Positions 51,673 to 59,975 of a stretch of DNA of 64,000 bases are shown in pieces. Positions within the stretch are counted from its first letter, which is position 1. Every line of letters starts with the position of its first letter. Made by a program: the position numbers and the translations under genes. Where the stretch lies: assembly GCF_038024875.1 (NCBI RefSeq), contig NZ_CP136136.1:4960001-5024000 (forward strand), written 5' to 3'. Below the pieces are notes generated by a model, which saw only the letters and a program-made list of their open reading frames with translations, was not told where the DNA came from and did not search any database. The stretch comes from Gordonia rubripertincta. Lineage in GTDB: Bacteria; Actinomycetota; Actinomycetes; Mycobacteriales; Mycobacteriaceae.

Positions 51673-53201
51673 CGTTCCCCCTCCGGAGAATCGGTGATGG
51701 TCAGATAGGGCGCGGGATCGAAGGTGCCGTTGCGTTCGCGGAACGACGCCGCCGTCCCCGGCCACAGCAGCGTCAGGCGGCCGCTCTTCGGGTCGACATA
51801 CCAACTGTCGCAACCGGTCAGCCATACCGTCGACGCACTGCGCTCGTCGATCTCGCGGGTGTAGGCGGCTTCGGCCTCCGCGGAGACCTCCAGCGCCCGG
51901 ACCTCGGTGCCGCCCATGAACTCCAGCGCACCGAGCACGTAGTCGAGTTGCGTCTCGATCATGTAGATCGCCGAGTTGTGGCCGAGCGCCGCGTTCGGCC
52001 CGTCGAGGACGAACATGTTGGGGAAGCCACTGACGACGGTCGACGCATATGAGGTCATGCCCGCTGCCCAGTGTTCCGAGAGACGCACGCCCGCGCGGCC
52101 GACGACCCGGCTCGCGGCCGGCGGACGGGCGGACTCGAACCCTGTTGCCATGACGAGGACGTCGAGATCGAACGTGCGTCCGCTACGCGCGGTGGCCTTG
52201 GACTCGGCGATCGACTCCAGCGCGCTCGGCTCGAACACCACGTTCGACCGCTGCAGCGCCGGATAGAAATCGTCGCTGAGAAGGATTCGCTTGCAGCCGA
52301 TCTCGTAATCCGGGGTCAGCAGCTCACGCAGTTCCGGGTCGTCGACCTGCGCGTGGAGATGGTTGCGGGCACGGGCCCGGATCTGGTCGATGTCGGGGTG
52401 GAGGCCGAGTCGCTGGCGGAACGCCCCGTCGGCCTCGGTGAGGAGCCGGTGGCGGACCTCGCCGGCGACCTCGGGATCGAGCAGCGCGGCGCGTTCGTCG
52501 GCCGTGTACCGGCGGTCCTCGCGCGGCACCACGTAGGGAGCGGTCCGGCAGAAGACGACGAGTTCCTCGGCTGCGCCGGCCAGGTGCGGGATCAGCTGCA
52601 CGGCCGAGGCACCGGTTCCCACCACGCCGACCCGGGCACCCTCGACGGCGACGTCGTCGTGCCAGGCCGCCGTGTGGACGACCTGGCCGGGAAAATCGCC
52701 GAGACCCTCGATGTCGGGGATCTTCGCCTCCGACAACCGGCCGACGGCGAGGACCAGACTTCGCGCGCGGAAGGTCTGGCCGGGTCCGTCCGCGGTCCCG
52801 GCGGTGATGGTCCAGCGGGCTGCGACCTCGTCCCAGGCCGCCTGTCGCAGTTCGCAGTTCAGCAGGATGTGCTCGGCGAGACCCTCGTCGGCGACGGTCT
52901 GCTCGAGGTAGTCGCGGATCTCGTGGCCACTCGGGTACCGCGACGCCCAGTCGGCCGGCGGACGGAACGAGAACGAGTACAGGTGTGCGGGGATGTCACA
53001 GGCGATACCGGGGTAGACGTTGTCCCGCCAGGTGCCGCCCACCGCGTCGGCACGTTCGAGGACGACGAAGGATTCGCGGCCGCGACGGGCGAGCTGCGTG
53101 GCCATCCCGAGGCCGGCGAACCCGGCACCGATGATGGCGACATCGACGTCGTGGACCGTGTCGATGTCCACCCGCTCACCCCCCTGCGTCGTCACCGTCA
53201 C
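51669..53201 (-). CDS. Baeyer-Villiger-type flavin monooxygenase inside the FO-synthase locus
   Basis: 510 residues. FAD Rossmann motif GAGFAG at 25-30, GGTWRDNVYPGIACDIPAHL, the BVMO fingerprint FPGQVVHTAAW (170-180), second Rossmann VVGTGASAVQ (193-202), and ATGFESARPP. Family: class B FAD/NADPH monooxygenases acting on ketones and related substrates. Start GTG 53201 overlaps the stop of the CofH-like gene (GTGA) and its own stop overlaps cofG (ATGA), so it is the translationally coupled middle gene of a three-gene operon. Its substrate is unknown. Nothing like it sits in the M. tuberculosis fbiC locus. Confidence 0.9.
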   Translation of the reverse strand: MTVTTQGGERVDIDTVHDVDVAIIGAGFAGLGMATQLARRGRESFVVLERADAVGGTWRDNVYPGIACDIPAHLYSFSFRPPADWASRYPSGHEIRDYLEQTVADEGLAEHILLNCELRQAAWDEVAARWTITAGTADGPGQTFRARSLVLAVGRLSEAKIPDIEGLGDFPGQVVHTAAWHDDVAVEGARVGVVGTGASAVQLIPHLAGAAEELVVFCRTAPYVVPREDRRYTADERAALLDPEVAGEVRHRLLTEADGAFRQRLGLHPDIDQIRARARNHLHAQVDDPELRELLTPDYEIGCKRILLSDDFYPALQRSNVVFEPSALESIAESKATARSGRTFDLDVLVMATGFESARPPAASRVVGRAGVRLSEHWAAGMTSYASTVVSGFPNMFVLDGPNAALGHNSAIYMIETQLDYVLGALEFMGGTEVRALEVSAEAEAAYTREIDERSASTVWLTGCDSWYVDPKSGRLTLLWPGTAASFRERNGTFDPAPYLTITDSPEGER

Positions 53202-54352
53202 GAACGCACCTGCGGGATGGGGATCAGCCGATCGGCTTCCGGCTCGGCATAACGGGTGGTGCGCTGACGCGGTGCGCGACCGGCGCGTTCGGCGATGCCG
53301 ACGAGGGTGTCGACGTCGAGGACGCGACCCATCTCCGGACCGGCGTCCGGCATGAGCCGGCCGTCGAGCAGCAGGCCGCCGATGTCGTCGGCACCGCCGT
53401 GCAGCAGCAGGTCCACGGTGTCGGGGTCCAGCTTGGTCCAGGCGACCTGCACGTGGTCGATGAGACCGACGGACATCAGCCGGGCGACCGCGTGCAACGC
53501 GCGGGTCTCCCGCTGCGAGGCGGTCGACGTCGCGGCGGCGGTCAGATGCGGCGGCGTGTTGGTGGCGACCATCGGCATGAGGATCAGCTCGGTGAATCCG
53601 CTCGTACGGCGCTGGATCCCGAGCAGCGTACGCAGGTGAGCGACCTGCTGCTCCGGGGTCTCGACATGTCCGTAGACGATCGTGGCCGTCGAGAACAGCC
53701 CGGCGCCGTGCGCGGCCTCGATGACCTCGATCCAGTCGCGGGCGGGTGCGGACCCGGTCGGCGACAGGTGTCCGCGGACGGTGTCGTCCAGAATCAGGGC
53801 GGCGGTTCCGGGGATGGACCCGAGCCCGGCGGCGCGCAGGCGACGGAGATGTTCGCCGACCGTCACCCCGGTCCGGCTCGCGCCGTCGGCGATCTCGGCG
53901 GCGCGATACGCGTGCAGATGCAGACCGTCTGCCGCGCCGGTGATCTCTTCGACGAGGCGGACGTAGTCGGTGGCCGGTCGGTCGGCGGGCAACGGTCCCT
54001 GCATGCAGATCTCGGTGGCGCCGAGTTCCACGGCCTCCCCGACCAGATCGGCGAGCGCAGGTTCGCCCGGGCGACGTGAATCGGAGATGAGGCGGGCGGC
54101 GACCCCGGTGTCCAGATTGCGGTTGACGACGAAGGTCAGGACCTCGGGGTCGGTGACCCGGGCTCGGACGGTGTCGGCGAGTTCGCACAGTTCTTCCAGG
54201 TGGGTCCCGGACGCACCCAGCAGCGCGACCCAGCCCTCGTCGTCGAGGGCATCGGGGCCGAGGGTTGTCGGGTCGTCACGAAGACGGCTCAGGGCCGCTG
54301 TGACGCGCTCGATCGGGGCCGTGATGTCTTCGGCCCACGCGCGCAGAACCAT
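53198..54352 (-). CDS. CofH-like protein without radical-SAM cysteines
   Basis: 384 residues. It aligns along its length with the CofH half of FbiC: VLTFVVNRN, ELGATEICMQG, GLGSIPGTAALILDDTVRG, ATIVYGHVETPEQQVAHLR, RRTSGFTELILMPMV, HGGADDIGGLL and the closing RAPRQRTTRYAEPE. After VVNRN, where CofH has a C-x3-C-x2-C loop, this protein has LDTGVAARLISDSRRPGE with no cysteine (residues about 80-97). It cannot bind the 4Fe-4S cluster and should not make the tyrosine-derived radical. ATG 54352 has TAGAGT six bases ahead. Overlaps the monooxygenase gene by four bases. Confidence 0.88.
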   Translation of the reverse strand: MVLRAWAEDITAPIERVTAALSRLRDDPTTLGPDALDDEGWVALLGASGTHLEELCELADTVRARVTDPEVLTFVVNRNLDTGVAARLISDSRRPGEPALADLVGEAVELGATEICMQGPLPADRPATDYVRLVEEITGAADGLHLHAYRAAEIADGASRTGVTVGEHLRRLRAAGLGSIPGTAALILDDTVRGHLSPTGSAPARDWIEVIEAAHGAGLFSTATIVYGHVETPEQQVAHLRTLLGIQRRTSGFTELILMPMVATNTPPHLTAAATSTASQRETRALHAVARLMSVGLIDHVQVAWTKLDPDTVDLLLHGGADDIGGLLLDGRLMPDAGPEMGRVLDVDTLVGIAERAGRAPRQRTTRYAEPEADRLIPIPQVRS

Positions 54353-54364
54353 GACCACACTCTA
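54353..54364 (-). promoter_or_regulatory. leaderless promoter of the CofH-like operon
   Basis: TAGAGT (54364-54359 on the minus strand) followed by six bases and the ATG. It suggests that the three-gene operon has its own promoter, apart from the mshB transcript upstream. Confidence 0.5.
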
Positions 54365-54414
54365 ACGCTCGTTCGGGATCGCTCTCCGAAGCGAGGGAAC
54401 AGCGGCGGGGAAAC

Positions 54415-54804
54415 TCAGTCGTCGGCCTCGGGGAGCCGCTGGGTCCAGCCCAGCAAGGCCGCCGGGCCGACGCCCAGCACGAGGAGGAAAAGGGTCTGGA
54501 CCAGGTAGTTCCCCGACGTGCTCAGGATGACGTCGCCACCGGGCCCCGGGATGCCGCCGGCGATGACGACGACGAGCCCCCACGCGCCGAGCGGCGCATA
54601 CCGCAGCGGCGACGACGTGTACCCGGCCGCCAGCCACAGCAGCACCGCGTTGAGAAGACCGCCGATCAGTGCCGCGACGGGCAGCGCGACCCCGCCGAAC
54701 CGCTGGTATGCGAACGCCACGCTGAGCAGGCCCACCACGAACCCGTCGAGGATCAGCAGCGCCAGCAGGAGCCGGTTGCGGACGTGCGGATCGAGGACTG
54801 GCAT
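54415..54804 (-). CDS. four-helix membrane protein (Rv1171 type)
   Basis: 129 residues with about four membrane helices (LLLALLILDGFVVGLLSVAF, VALPVAALIGGLLNAVLLWL, GAWGLVVVIAGGIPG, YLVQTLFLLVLGVGPAALLG). No catalytic motif. It lies five bases after mshB, as Rv1171 does in M. tuberculosis, so it belongs to the mshB transcript. Function unknown. Confidence 0.82.
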   Translation of the reverse strand: MPVLDPHVRNRLLLALLILDGFVVGLLSVAFAYQRFGGVALPVAALIGGLLNAVLLWLAAGYTSSPLRYAPLGAWGLVVVIAGGIPGPGGDVILSTSGNYLVQTLFLLVLGVGPAALLGWTQRLPEADD

Positions 54805-54809
54805 CGGCG

Positions 54810-55700
54810 CTATCCGATCCCGGAGAAGAGGTCCGTCTCCCGGTCGCCGTCGAGGGCCGGACGCGGATCGTGGTCGGTGAGGATGAAGTGCTCGTGGTCG
54901 AGGATCGGCTGCAGGATGTTGTTCGACAGCGCGTACTCGGTCCCCGACGGCGCGACGGTCACCTGTGTGGCGTGCGCGGCGAGTCCGGCGACCTTGTGCG
55001 GGTAGTACGCCCGCACGTCGACCTCGGTGGTGATCTCATCGTCGGGGTAACTCGGGAGTTCGCCTGGGTGCGGCATGCGCCAGCCGTGGGGCACGGCCCG
55101 GGCGGCCGCCAGACCGTTCCCCAGGGCGCTGTACTCGGTGACCGACTCGTACAGCTTCGCCGGGCCCGCGTCGGCTTCTCGCGCACGTGCCACTGCGGCG
55201 GCGGTGACCTCGTGGACGAGCTTGTGGTCGGGGTGACCGTAGGTGCCCGACGCGTCGTAGCTGACCACGACCTGCGGGGCGAAGTCGAGGAGCAGGTCGA
55301 GCAGCACGCCGACCGGCTCGTCGAACGGCGCCTGCACGAGCGCGCGCGGGTGGTTCGCCGACGGTGCACCGGCCATGCCGGAGTCGCGCCAGCGGCCGGC
55401 ACCGCCGAGGAAGCGCGGCGTGAGGGTCGGCCCCTCGGCCGGGCTCAGTGCGGCGAGGGCACGGGTCAGCTCCGCGATGCGGTACCCGCCGAGCTGGTCG
55501 GCGCCGCCGTCGGCGACAAGCTGTGCGAACTCATCACCGATGACCTCGCCCTCCTCGCCGAGGGTGAAGGTCAGCACGCGCACGTCGACGCCTTCGGCGA
55601 GGTAGCGGGCGATGGTCCCGCCGGTCATGATCGTCTCGTCGTCGGGATGGGCGTGGACGAGCAACAGCCGCCGGTCGGCGGTGGGAGAAGCGTCGGTCAC
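54810..55700 (-). CDS. mshB: GlcNAc-inositol deacetylase of mycothiol synthesis
   Basis: 296 residues. LLLVHAHPDDETIMTGG (AHPDDE at 17-22) and GTYGHPDHKLVHEVT are the zinc and catalytic motifs of the LmbE/MshB family; GGADQLGGYRIAEL and NHPRALVQAPFDEP follow. It deacetylates GlcNAc-Ins in the mycothiol pathway. GTG 55700 overlaps the lpqW stop (GTGA). Equivalent to Rv1170. Confidence 0.95.
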   Translation of the reverse strand: MTDASPTADRRLLLVHAHPDDETIMTGGTIARYLAEGVDVRVLTFTLGEEGEVIGDEFAQLVADGGADQLGGYRIAELTRALAALSPAEGPTLTPRFLGGAGRWRDSGMAGAPSANHPRALVQAPFDEPVGVLLDLLLDFAPQVVVSYDASGTYGHPDHKLVHEVTAAAVARAREADAGPAKLYESVTEYSALGNGLAAARAVPHGWRMPHPGELPSYPDDEITTEVDVRAYYPHKVAGLAAHATQVTVAPSGTEYALSNNILQPILDHEHFILTDHDPRPALDGDRETDLFSGIG

Positions 55701-57632
55701 GAGAGTTCCCAGTTGACCGCGGTGCCGAAGATCGACTCCTGGATCGGGCCGGTGAGAGGCACATCGCGCACCTCGGGGGTGACGCCGACGACCATCGAAT
55801 CCTGGAACAGCGGCAGGTAGATCGCCTGTGCGGCCAGCAGCGGCTCCGCCTCGCTGAGCGTCGCGATCGGGTCCTCCTCGGCCATCGCGTCGCGCGCGAG
55901 TTCGATCAGTGTGGGATCGCAGAGACCGGAGACGTTGCTGGCGTAGCTGTCGCCGACATCCCCACCGCTCGGCGCGATGCTGGTCGGCGTCGGCGGCGTG
56001 GCGGGCGACGGCTCGGTGCTCGGCTTGGGCTGGTTGCAGTCGACCTGCGACGCCAGCGACGCTGCGGGCGGCACACCGAGTCCGGTCCAGCCGACGACGA
56101 GGTCGACGCGCTTCTGGGTCAGGGCCGAGCCGTACAGCTCACTGTTCGGCATCGTCACCACCTGGGCACGGATTCCGGCGCCGCGGAGCTGGTCGACGAC
56201 GCTCGACGCGGCCGACGTGGCCCGCGGGTCACCGGCGACGGCGCCGACGCGCACGAGCAGGTCCTGACCGTCCTTCTGGAACGGGAGGATGCCCTCGGGC
56301 AGCTTCGCGACCTCGATCGCACCCGGGGTCGGCGTCGCCGCCGGGTTCGACGGAGTGGACGGGCCCGACGCGGAGGGAGTTCCCGAAGCGGGTGCGCCGG
56401 TCGACGGTTCGGGGACCGGCGAGGCCTCTCCGGCCGTCTCCGGGTCCGCTCGGCGGTACCCGGCGTCGGCGAGGAGTGCGTCGACCGCGGCACGATCGGG
56501 ACGCGGGCGCGAGACGGGCGTGTAGCCGGGGTCGGAGGGCGCGAAGACGGTGTTCGCGTACGGCTCGACGATCCAGTCCCCCGCACCGGCGAACGTGGTC
56601 AGCCGCGGGTCGACGAGGCCGAGGATCGCGCGGCGGACCTCGACCGAGCTCATCGCGTCGGTGCGGGCGTTGACGCTGATCCCCAGCGACCGCGAGGTGA
56701 GGCTGCGTTCGGTCTCCAGGCCGGGCAGGGCCGCCAGCTCGGCGGCGGTCGCCGGCGAGGCGCCGAGCGCGACGATCTCGGAGTCGCCGGAGCGGACGGA
56801 GTCGAGCATCTGGGCGTTGCTGCCTGCGCGGCGGAGCACGACCTGGTCCAGTCGCGGCGGCGTCACCCCAGTAGCGGTCGTTGCGGGCCAGCCGCACCTC
56901 GTCGCGGGTCTTGTCGATCCCGACGATGGCGTACGGGCCGGCCGACACCGGCTTGCCGGTGTCCATGCCGGTCTGAAAGCCCGCGGGGGCGCCCTTGAGG
57001 ACGTGACTCGGCAAGAGGCCGGTGAACAGCTCGCGCCAGGCAGGATACGGCCGTTCGAAGCGCACCTCGACGAGCTTGCCGCCCTCGCGCGACTGCACGG
57101 AGTCGATGAGGCGGTAGCCGGCCGGGGCAACCACATTGGGCTGGCGCGACATCTGCTGCCACAGGTAGCTGAAGTCGTCGCCGGTCACCGGCAGACCGTC
57201 GGACCACTGGGCGTCGGTGTGGATGCGGTAGGTCACCGTGAACGGCTGCCGCGACGTCACCTCGGCGGAGGTGACGAAGTGGCGCTGCAGTTCCCAAACC
57301 GGTCCGGCGGGTGTCTGCACGGGCGAGAAGGCGCTCGGCAGAGTCATCGCGGCGACCGCGGTGGTCACCGGGTTCTGATCGGCCGCGATGTGCGGGTTGA
57401 ATCCGTTGCCGACCGAGTCGGTGGCGACGAAGACCGTCTTCGCGACCGGGTACTCGGTCGGCGTCGGCGGCGGACCGGTGTCGCGGACGGGCGGCGGCGG
57501 ATCCGCCGTGCACGCCGTCAGGGCGATGAGCAGGGCGGCGCCGTACGAGAGCAACCCGAGCACACGGCTCCGGGTCCGGTTCATGGCGTCGCGACCCTGT
57601 GGCCTCGCGCGTTTCACCTCGGATACCCCCAT
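55697..57632 (-). pseudogene. lpqW: LpqW-like solute-binding lipoprotein, frameshifted
   Basis: N-terminal lipoprotein signal (LLSYGAALLIALTAC) and an OppA/DppA-type binding fold: TDAQWSDGLPVTGDDFSYLW, PSHVLKGAPAGFQTGMDTGK, RLARNDRYW. At 56864-56871 (CTGGGGTG on the minus strand) the frame changes; TPPRLDQVVLRRAGSNAQML and the rest continue in another frame to the stop at 55697. Removing one G restores a product of about 645 residues. LpqW (Rv1166) regulates PIM/LAM synthesis in mycobacteria. The start may be ATG 57632 (GAGAAG ahead) or 57584. Confidence 0.8.
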
Positions 57633-57698
57633 GACGATGCTTCTCGGTCGATCAGACGAGTGCCGGTCCCCCGCTCGTGCGGGAGACCGGCTCGGCGG

Positions 57699-59609
57699 TC
57701 AGCTGACCGCAGCGTCCCGGGACTTGGCCCGCGAGCGCTCACGGGCACGCGTCGACGAATCGAGGTGAACCTTACGCACTCGGACGACCTCGGGGGTGAC
57801 CTCGACACACTCGTCGGCGGCACAGAATTCCATGGCGCCTTCGAGATCGAGCTGCATCGGCTTGGCCAGCGTCTCCATCACGTCGGCCGAGGACTGACGC
57901 ATGTTGGTCAGCTTCTTCTCGCGGGTGACGTTGATGTCGAGGTCCTCCTGGCGCGGGTTGATGCCCACGACATGGCCCTCGTAGCTGTCGTCGCCCGGGT
58001 TGACGAAGAAGGTTCCGCGGTCGGCGAGCTGGATCATCGCGAACGGGGTGACGGTGCCGGAACGGTCGCTCACGAGCGAGCCGGTGTGGCGGGCACGGAT
58101 CTCGCCGGCCCAGCTGTCGTAACCCTGGAAGACGGCGTTGGCGATGCCGGTGCCGCGGGTCTCGGTGAGGAAGTCGGTGCGGAAACCGATCAGACCGCGC
58201 GACGGGACGATGAACTCCATGCGGACCCAGCCGGTGCCGTGGTTGTTCATCTGCTCCATGCGGCCCTTGCGTGCGGCCAGCAACTGGGTGACCGCGCCGA
58301 GGTACTCCTCGGGGACATCGACGGTGAGGTGCTCGTAGGGCTCCTGGACCTTGCCGTCGACCTTGCGGGTGACCACCTGCGGCTTGCCGACGGTCAGTTC
58401 GAAGCCCTCGCGACGCATCTGCTCGACGAGGATCGCGAGCGCGAGCTCACCTCGACCCTGTACCTCCCAGGCGTCCGGACGGCCGATGTCGAGCACTCGC
58501 AGCGACACATTGCCGATGAGCTCGGAGTCGAGGCGCTGCTTCACCATGCGGGCGGTCAGCTTGTGACCGGACACGCGACCCGCCAGGGGCGAGGAGTTGG
58601 TGCCGATGGTGACCGAGATGGCCGGCTCGTCGACGGTGATGCGCGGCAGCGGCTGCGGGTTCTCGAGGTCGGCGAGGGTGTCGCCGATCATGATCTCCGG
58701 CATACCCGCGACGGCCACGATGTCGCCGGCGACCGCCGACTCCGCCGGTGCGCGTTCGACGCCGACGGTGGCGAGGAGTTCGGTGATCTTGGCACGCTCG
58801 ACGACGGGCTCACCGTCGACCTCGCGACACCAGGACACCTGCTGACCCTTGCGCAGGGTGCCGTTGTGGATGCGGACGAGCGCGAGACGGCCGAGGAAGG
58901 CCGACGCGTCGAGGTTGGTGACGTGGGCCTGCAGCGGCGCCTCCGGATCGCCCTTGGGCGCCGGGACGTGCTCGAGCAGGACGTCGAAGAAGGCGTCGAG
59001 GTTCTCGGCGTCCGGGATCTCGCCATTCGCCGGCTGCTCGATGGAACACACGCCGGCGCGGCCGGAGGCGTAGAGGACCGGGAGTTCGAGCACGAGCTCG
59101 GCGGCCTTCGCGGCTTCCTCGTCGAGGTCGGAGGCGAGGTCGAGCAGCAGGTCCTGCGTCTCGTCGACGACTTCCTGGATGCGCGCGTCGGGGCGGTCGG
59201 TCTTGTTGACGACCACGATCACCGGGAGCTCGGCCGCAAGGGCCTTGCGGAGCACGAAGCGCGTCTGCGGGAGCGGGCCCTCGGACGAGTCGACCAGCAG
59301 CACGACTCCGTCGACCATCGACAGGCCGCGCTCGACCTCACCGCCGAAGTCGGCGTGACCGGGGGTGTCGATGACGTTGATGACCACCTCGGTGCCATCC
59401 GGTTGGCGCCGGTGAACCGAGGTGTTCTTGGCGAGAATGGTGATGCCCTTCTCACGTTCGAGGTCACCGGAGTCCATCACCCGGTCGACGACCTCGGCGC
59501 GCTCGCCGAAGACGCCGGACTGGCGCAACATGGCGTCGACGAGGGTGGTCTTTCCGTGGTCGACGTGCGCGACGATCGCGACGTTACGGAAGGTGGGGGC
59601 AGCGCTCAC
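57699..59609 (-). CDS. typA: ribosome-associated GTPase TypA/BipA
   Basis: 636 residues. NVAIVAHVDHGKTTLVDAML (G1, about 9-28), EREKGITILAKNTS (G2), DTPGHADFGGEVERGLSMVD (G3), VVNKTDRPDARIQEV (G4), then EF-G-like domains with EVQGRGELALAILVEQMRRE and GWVRMEFIVPSRGLIGFRTD. A translation-factor GTPase used in stress and ribosome assembly. GTG 59609. Equivalent to Rv1165. Confidence 0.95.
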   Translation of the reverse strand: MSAAPTFRNVAIVAHVDHGKTTLVDAMLRQSGVFGERAEVVDRVMDSGDLEREKGITILAKNTSVHRRQPDGTEVVINVIDTPGHADFGGEVERGLSMVDGVVLLVDSSEGPLPQTRFVLRKALAAELPVIVVVNKTDRPDARIQEVVDETQDLLLDLASDLDEEAAKAAELVLELPVLYASGRAGVCSIEQPANGEIPDAENLDAFFDVLLEHVPAPKGDPEAPLQAHVTNLDASAFLGRLALVRIHNGTLRKGQQVSWCREVDGEPVVERAKITELLATVGVERAPAESAVAGDIVAVAGMPEIMIGDTLADLENPQPLPRITVDEPAISVTIGTNSSPLAGRVSGHKLTARMVKQRLDSELIGNVSLRVLDIGRPDAWEVQGRGELALAILVEQMRREGFELTVGKPQVVTRKVDGKVQEPYEHLTVDVPEEYLGAVTQLLAARKGRMEQMNNHGTGWVRMEFIVPSRGLIGFRTDFLTETRGTGIANAVFQGYDSWAGEIRARHTGSLVSDRSGTVTPFAMIQLADRGTFFVNPGDDSYEGHVVGINPRQEDLDINVTREKKLTNMRQSSADVMETLAKPMQLDLEGAMEFCAADECVEVTPEVVRVRKVHLDSSTRARERSRAKSRDAAVS

Positions 59610-59794
59610 AGGCTCTCTTTCGTGTTGATGGGGACCGCCTCGGCGGCAGGCATTCAGCTCGCGGCCGAACAGCTCTGACCGGCGACAAGTGCAGATCACC
59701 TAGGGATTCAACGCTACAGAGTATCGGTTTATGTGGTGAGACCGCGATCACAGGCTTCCGAGCACCCGTTATTAGGGTCTGCTAACCTCGCCGC

Positions 59795-59971
59795 ATGGGT
59801 AAGGTCGACGCGGCCAAGGTGGGCTCTCTGAAGCCCAAGAAGAAATGCTGCAAGAGCACCACACGGTGCGTGCGGTGCCCCGTGGTGATCCACCGGATGC
59901 GCAAGCTCGACACCTCGGACATGAGCAAGAAGGAACTCAGCAAGGCGCTGAAGAAGGCACGCGCCGCCTGA
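59795..59971 (+). CDS. 58-residue Cys/Lys-rich protein, putative zinc ribbon
   Basis: Encodes MGKVDAAKVGSLKPKKKCCK, then STTRCVRCPVVIHRMRKL and a C-terminal Lys-rich helix (SKKELSKALKKARAA). CC...CVRC looks like a small zinc site; net charge is strongly positive, so nucleic-acid or ribosome binding is likely. TAACCT lies six bases ahead of ATG 59795 (leaderless). Codon third positions are mostly G/C as in real genes. Divergent from typA. Family not recognised by name. Confidence 0.75.
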   Translation: MGKVDAAKVGSLKPKKKCCKSTTRCVRCPVVIHRMRKLDTSDMSKKELSKALKKARAA

Positions 59972-59975
59972 GCAC

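Noticed and set aside
51669..54188. An 839-residue monooxygenase with a long N-terminal extension
   Set aside because: The extension is Arg-rich noise antisense to nothing and overlapping the CofH-like gene in another frame; the GTG at 53201 with a GTGA overlap is the better start.
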